Below, piece after piece: positions 21,071-25,194 of a stretch of DNA of 25,194 bases (position 1 is its first letter; the number at the start of each line of letters is the position of its first letter). The notes beneath the pieces were generated by a model, which worked only from the letters and a program-made list of their open reading frames with translations, was not told the origin of the DNA and ran no database searches. The translations under genes were made by a program, and so were the position numbers. Origin of the DNA: a virus; the IMG/VR virus record IMGVR_UViG_3300025128_000306, positions 1 to 25,194 of that record; one strand, 5' to 3'.

Positions 21071-21384
21071 CAGTTCCACCTCTTTAATGACGCTCCCTTG
21101 GGCGTCAACTTGCCCTTCTTACTGGTTGGTCCTTTGACACCAGTCATACGAGCACAGAATGATTTTCTTCGCTTGGCGGACTTACTACCCGGCTTCAATT
21201 TGCTGGGTTTTTTGGTCACAGGAGGCTTGAGATTAGCACCTGTTTTACGCTTAGCGGCGGCACGACCTTTAGCGTTCAGTCCGCCCTTTTTGTTGTGCTT
21301 GTTAGGATTGTACCCGTGAAACGGTTTGCTTTTCTTTTTCTTAGCGGCTTTTAATACAGCCCACGCTTCGTCCATAGGGTTCAT
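21067..21384 (-). CDS. Very basic DUF6321-like protein with AWxxLK N-terminus
   Basis: A 105-residue protein from ATG 21384, coupled to the preceding gene by ATGA. After MNPMDEAWAVLKAAKK it is strongly basic (about a third Lys/Arg). The body GLNAKGRAAAKRKTGANLKP, then SAKRRKSFCARMTGVKGP, matches my memory of the DUF6321 domain common in marine phages (Gly-Lys-Gly-Arg start, RRKSFCARM core). The charge suggests nucleic acid binding, perhaps as a packaged histone-like or genome-condensing protein. The N-terminal tag could direct it into the virion. The domain identity should be confirmed by profile search. Confidence 0.65.
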   Translation of the reverse strand: MNPMDEAWAVLKAAKKKKSKPFHGYNPNKHNKKGGLNAKGRAAAKRKTGANLKPPVTKKPSKLKPGSKSAKRRKSFCARMTGVKGPTSKKGKLTPKGASLKRWNC

Positions 21385-21599
21385 TCTTCACCCCTCCATG
21401 CATCACATGTGCACTTACTGTTGCACTCAAAATCGAATAACTTGCACTTGCCCATGCCTTCTCCTTTAGCGACCCAGTGTCGGCAGTTGCCACATCGTTC
21501 GTTTTGGTTATCTGCTGGACAACGATAATTTGGAGCGTCCTCCTTTGCTTTAAGTAGCGTCCAAGCCATGTTCAAAGCGTCGGCATCCATGTTGCTCAC
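21381..21599 (-). CDS. Seven-cysteine late protein with AWxxLK N-terminus
   Basis: The 72-residue product begins at GTG 21599 (GTGA overlap with the large gene); ATG 21590, three codons in and six bases behind a GGAG, is an equally plausible start. The N-terminus DALNMAWTLLKAKED carries the shared motif. It is followed by C27, C36-x2-C39, C52, C59, C63 and C65 in RCGNCRHW, GKCKLFDFEC and KCTCDAW, a spacing like metal- or Fe-S-binding phage proteins (HiPIP-like pattern). Function is unknown; a virion or assembly role is inferred from the operon. Confidence 0.65.
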   Translation of the reverse strand: MSNMDADALNMAWTLLKAKEDAPNYRCPADNQNERCGNCRHWVAKGEGMGKCKLFDFECNSKCTCDAWRGEE

Positions 21600-24500
21600 T
21601 CCGTGCTGTGGTCACCGCTATTAAAAGATGTATCGCCTTTACTGCCCTTTGGGTGTAATGTTTGACTGTGACGGGGCTCAACAGAGTAGTCTTCCTTTCT
21701 TGCGGCATCGCTTCTGAAATGCTCCAGTGTGTTCTCACTCATTGTGATACGGGCTACTGGTTGCGTGATGTCAGTCTTGTCATAACCAGACACATCGACT
21801 CCGAGAATCTTAGGTCCTTGGCTCACTGCGGCACTGTTAGCAGGGTTGACACTGTACACAGGTGCGTACGGTGGACTGCTTGGTGTACCTGTACGAGCAG
21901 AGGCCGCATCGCTGGTATAGATACCATACTTCCCACCTGCTGTGGCGGCGTAAAATGTACCGCCTGCTTGAGGTGCTCCTGACTTTACTGCCATGTTAGA
22001 ACGGAACAACTGTACATGTGAGTTATCTAAAACAAAGGCTGGTCTAACCAAAAACTCAATTTCAGAGTCAGCGTGGTTTATGTTCTCAGTCACCGAAGTG
22101 TGATTACTATCTTGGTATGGATTGGAGGAAGAAGTTGCTCCGGCCTCGCCCCAGCCAGTCACATCGAGTGCACCTGCTCTGCGCTTCCAATTCATAACAT
22201 AGGTACCACCAAGAGCCCAGAATGAGTGTGCATCAGACACCTTGATGATGCCTTTTACAGGTTGCCCTGTCCAGTCCAGTGCAGTCATATCGAGGTGACC
22301 AAGTGTACGATTGCCGACATTCATGGCTCCTCTGAGTGTCGTTCGCTGACCAACATCTCTGTTGCTGTGTAGGCTGTGCGCTTCTGTCGACATAACCACA
22401 TACTCACGGCTCACACCGTCGTTGAGTTCTCCGAGTGTGTCAACATCCAATCCAATCCGCACACCGTCACCGCCGACAGGCTCTGCAAGCATGGTGTCCG
22501 TGGTGATTGATTCAGTCGTTTCATTGACCATTGCAGTCGGCTTGAGAAGCCCATCATCGTCAGCGAGGTCGAGGCGTGCACTGATACCACGGTCTGTTTC
22601 ACCGGCTTGCAATACATCGTTTCTCGGGCGAACTAAGCCCTTACCAACGGTAGGCTCAGCAGTCGGTTGAGACAGCACCAGCCCTGTCGGCTCAACGGTT
22701 TCAGAAATATCCATGAGGAGGCTTTCGTTGAAATGTGTAGGCCACCGTACACCACGCCCATCCCCTCGGTCACCTACTCGCATAGCGTTCGTTGGGTTGA
22801 ACCAATCCACGATAGCCATAGCCGCTACATCGTTATTGGCTGTGTTGGAATTGCCACTCTGTCGGTCAGTACTGGTGGCAAAGAGGCCATTCGCTTCTGG
22901 TCGATTGCCACTGCCGCCGTCTTCGTATGCATCTTCTGGGTCCCACGCAGGAGAAATACCGAAGCCACGCACTGGGAAGCGACGGACATCTTCTCCACGA
23001 GTGTTGCCCCACCAGTCAACCATGTAGTAGCGGTGTGCTTGAGCAATCTCTGCAATTTCTAAGCCCGCCCTGTCACCTGCGTACATCCTTCGTACACTGG
23101 ACGAGTTGCGGATTGTACGAACAGGACAGCCAAAAGCACGAGTCATTCTGCGTCCGTCGCTGTATCTGACTTGGCGGCCCAATTGGTCTTGATTGAGCAA
23201 TGCACTAATTTGAGTAAGTCGTTCCAAAACACCCGTGTAAGTTGCAGGATAATCAGTGCCGCCTACCCAACCGTCATCTTTGTTATCTTGCTGGATGAAT
23301 GGTCCATGGTAATAACCAAGCAAAGCATTGGCGTTAGCCACTTCCAAGTAGCCTCGGACATAAGGCGACCAGCGTGGGCGATTGTACGGTTGACGCAAAG
23401 CAAAGCGATAGCCAAAGCAAGTATTTCGGGCATTATCAGATGCTGTCGTCATCTGTGCGTATGTTCGCTCTTCAAGACCAGTGTTGTCATGGAAACTCAC
23501 ACAGTCAACTCCGAATAACTTCCCACCCCATCCAATGAGTGTTTCAAGGAAACCATCTAAACGACTGGAGCCTGCTCCTCCTCTGGAACCACCCGGCCAA
23601 TAGCCTGCGAAATTGTATTTGTCCGAACCAATAGTGCCTCCTTGATGCGAAAGATTACCGTCACCATCCATGTCAGCACCACTTTTAGTGGTACCAGTTC
23701 CACCTGTACCTGCCGCACCGGGCGGTATAATCCACCTCATTCCAAATGTGAACGGACCTTTAGAGGCCGCATAGAAGAAATCATTGTAGTGAATTGTTTC
23801 AAAGTGTTCAGGGACATTGTTGAGTCCTTTCTTGAGAACAGGTGTATCTGTTGCTCCGTTCTTGTCGTAAAAGCCTCTGCTGTTGTCATCGGAGTAGTAA
23901 GTGAAAGGACGGCCCAAGTTCGGATGCCACATACACAAATACGCATCAGCAAGATGTAGGCTGTTTGTATCACGAGTACCATTCATGGTTTGTGGCATAA
24001 CCCGAGTTGTCATGCTGACAAGCGAATTAGTGAAAATTTCATCTGCCTTCCGGTTGTCATAAGGCCCGCTTAAACGAATAATTGTGTCATTGGTTAAGTT
24101 GTCAAAGAATAGAGGAGTGACTTCCGTGACACCTTGGAACTGTGTAGGCGTCCCAAGAGTAGCGTGGGCCAATGTTCCTGTTCGGTTTGTGTAGGTAGCC
24201 GTCTGCCTTTCCCCGTTAGCATCTGTGTATTCCAAAACCTCTCCGTAGTATGCTTTGACTGGGAACAGTTCAGCATTATCCACATTGACTGTACTGCCTC
24301 CAGCAGATGAGGCTGTGACCTTAGCATTGGGGTTCAAAGAGCGAACACGATAGTGCTCTGCGTAAATGTCAGGGTAGCATGTAGGATAACCAGCAAGTGT
24401 AATCTGAGCACCTACTGCGCCAAAGGTAGCCCTGTTCATCTGATAGTAGTGGTCAGGTGTATGCCACTCCAAATGTCTGAAATGTGTAGCGGCTGATGCA

Positions 24501-25194
24501 GTTGCTCCGTCCTTGTGCAACTGTGCCCACCACGGCACTGTGAGCGTAAATCCGGGTGTAGTCTGAATGAACATGTTGGGGTGGTAGGGCAAGGTGCGTC
24601 TGCTAAATGCAGGTGATGTAGTCTCTTCTACACCAAGAGCGTTGTAGTTGGCCAATGGAGGCAGGTTTGTGAATTGGCTGGAGGCATCAGGCTCAAGGTC
24701 GAGCATAATTTCATTGAGCATAATTTCACAACCTCTGACATCCGCCATGGTTGCCTCTGCCAAAATCAAGGTATAGGCACCATTTGTGTTGCTCCCGTCA
24801 TCGTGAGCGATGGCGACCACGGTGTTCACCTGTTGCCCTGTCAATTCTGTGACCTTAGTACCAGATTCGGATGGGGCCTTCACTGCGTCTGAATGGTTGC
24901 TGTGATAACCAGAGAATTGTTGCTTGAACACATTTGGCTGAATAATAATCTGATATGCTCCGACTTCCATAGGGTCAGGGAAATGGTCGTTGAGAGTGTA
25001 GGAACCAGCCGCCTCTAACACAATGGAGTGGCCTCCCTGTGAATTAGTCGTGCCTGCACTACCTTTCGATGCGGCTATCCCGTAGCCGTCGAATTTGACT
25101 TTGGTTTCAGTCAAGAGAGTGAATGCCCCGCCGTGTATGTCAGAAGGTCCGTATGGTGCAGACGCACCTGAGAACCAAACCAGAGGGTCACGAG
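21596..25194 (-). CDS. Very large virion-like protein (5' truncated by window)
   Basis: The frame stays open from the window's right edge (through 25193) to the stop at 21596-21598. A TTG at 25114 could give 1172 residues, but sequence upstream of it (DPLVWFSGASAPYGPSDIHGG) looks coding, so the gene continues beyond the window and has at least 1198 residues. Composition is Gly, Asn, Thr, Ser and Tyr rich with many short beta motifs, and no membrane or signal segment within the visible part. Tyr/Trp-rich blocks (YMVDWWGNTRGEDVRRFPVRG, about 716-736) recur. This suits a large tail, baseplate or host-recognition protein, not an enzyme. The family is not recognised. Confidence 0.6.
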   Translation of the reverse strand, partial: RDPLVWFSGASAPYGPSDIHGGAFTLLTETKVKFDGYGIAASKGSAGTTNSQGGHSIVLEAAGSYTLNDHFPDPMEVGAYQIIIQPNVFKQQFSGYHSNHSDAVKAPSESGTKVTELTGQQVNTVVAIAHDDGSNTNGAYTLILAEATMADVRGCEIMLNEIMLDLEPDASSQFTNLPPLANYNALGVEETTSPAFSRRTLPYHPNMFIQTTPGFTLTVPWWAQLHKDGATASAATHFRHLEWHTPDHYYQMNRATFGAVGAQITLAGYPTCYPDIYAEHYRVRSLNPNAKVTASSAGGSTVNVDNAELFPVKAYYGEVLEYTDANGERQTATYTNRTGTLAHATLGTPTQFQGVTEVTPLFFDNLTNDTIIRLSGPYDNRKADEIFTNSLVSMTTRVMPQTMNGTRDTNSLHLADAYLCMWHPNLGRPFTYYSDDNSRGFYDKNGATDTPVLKKGLNNVPEHFETIHYNDFFYAASKGPFTFGMRWIIPPGAAGTGGTGTTKSGADMDGDGNLSHQGGTIGSDKYNFAGYWPGGSRGGAGSSRLDGFLETLIGWGGKLFGVDCVSFHDNTGLEERTYAQMTTASDNARNTCFGYRFALRQPYNRPRWSPYVRGYLEVANANALLGYYHGPFIQQDNKDDGWVGGTDYPATYTGVLERLTQISALLNQDQLGRQVRYSDGRRMTRAFGCPVRTIRNSSSVRRMYAGDRAGLEIAEIAQAHRYYMVDWWGNTRGEDVRRFPVRGFGISPAWDPEDAYEDGGSGNRPEANGLFATSTDRQSGNSNTANNDVAAMAIVDWFNPTNAMRVGDRGDGRGVRWPTHFNESLLMDISETVEPTGLVLSQPTAEPTVGKGLVRPRNDVLQAGETDRGISARLDLADDDGLLKPTAMVNETTESITTDTMLAEPVGGDGVRIGLDVDTLGELNDGVSREYVVMSTEAHSLHSNRDVGQRTTLRGAMNVGNRTLGHLDMTALDWTGQPVKGIIKVSDAHSFWALGGTYVMNWKRRAGALDVTGWGEAGATSSSNPYQDSNHTSVTENINHADSEIEFLVRPAFVLDNSHVQLFRSNMAVKSGAPQAGGTFYAATAGGKYGIYTSDAASARTGTPSSPPYAPVYSVNPANSAAVSQGPKILGVDVSGYDKTDITQPVARITMSENTLEHFRSDAARKEDYSVEPRHSQTLHPKGSKGDTSFNSGDHSTE

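Noticed and set aside
22362-23062. Overlapping + strand frames of about 100-131 codons inside the large - strand gene
   Set aside because: Shadow frames with Arg/Ser/His-rich composition and no SD, antisense to a continuous coding frame.
1-25194. CRISPR arrays, tRNA genes, insertion sequences, attachment sites
   Set aside because: No regularly spaced repeats, no cloverleaf with CCA-type end, no transposase or integrase motifs and no long direct or inverted terminal repeats were seen on either strand.

Overview
This window looks like part of a dsDNA virus of marine planktonic Euryarchaeota (Marine Group II / Poseidoniales), of the kind known as magroviruses. The case is the gene set: an archaeal clamp loader small subunit, PCNA, family B DNA polymerase, archaeo-eukaryotic primase and XPF/ERCC4 nuclease, plus a group II chaperonin (thermosome), all tightly packed with overlapping stop/start codons. 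These sit beside an oppositely oriented block of tail-like and small virion-type genes. No 16S, tRNA, integrase, CRISPR, terminase, portal or recognisable major capsid gene is visible, so the window is only part of the genome. The lineage is inferred from gene content; no database search was possible.

Bases 1-15565 (+ strand) form the replication and early module. It opens with small unknown genes joined by an exactly repeated 15-base stop/start cassette. A coiled-coil microprotein with a PCNA-binding-like tail follows, then RFC small subunit, a putative ssDNA-binding protein, a RecA/Sak4-like ATPase, PCNA, two zinc microproteins, PolB, a winged-helix/Nmad1-like protein, a Cas4-like Fe-S nuclease and an unknown gene. 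The module ends with a primase carrying a PriL-like Fe-S tail, a zinc microprotein, an ERCC4 nuclease with HhH motifs, a replicative-helicase-like ATPase, a zinc microprotein, a DEDDy exonuclease and the thermosome. Together these would load a clamp, prime, unwind, copy, proofread and recombine viral DNA largely without host enzymes.

Bases 15540-25194 are mostly on the - strand and form the late or virion-associated module. From its upstream (right) side they are: a very large partial virion-like protein, three small proteins sharing an N-terminal AWxxLK motif, three tail or fibre-like proteins, a zinc-ribbon protein, a small membrane protein coupled to an intact HMG-CoA lyase, and a protein with an HExxH motif and the same AWxxLK N-terminus. 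One tiny + strand membrane peptide sits opposite the HMG-CoA lyase operon, and the two share an AT-rich promoter-like element.

Five points stand out. (1) The palindromes GATC, CTAG, AGCT and ACGT appear to be wholly absent from 25 kb by manual reading. (2) There is a full-length HMG-CoA lyase, which could affect the archaeal mevalonate/lipid precursor pool. (3) A shared N-terminal tag occurs on four late proteins. (4) A 61-residue coiled-coil protein next to the clamp loader ends in a PIP-box-like tail. (5) The PolB active-site and exonuclease motifs are altered while a separate complete proofreading-type exonuclease is present. There is no gene-free stretch longer than 300 bases.
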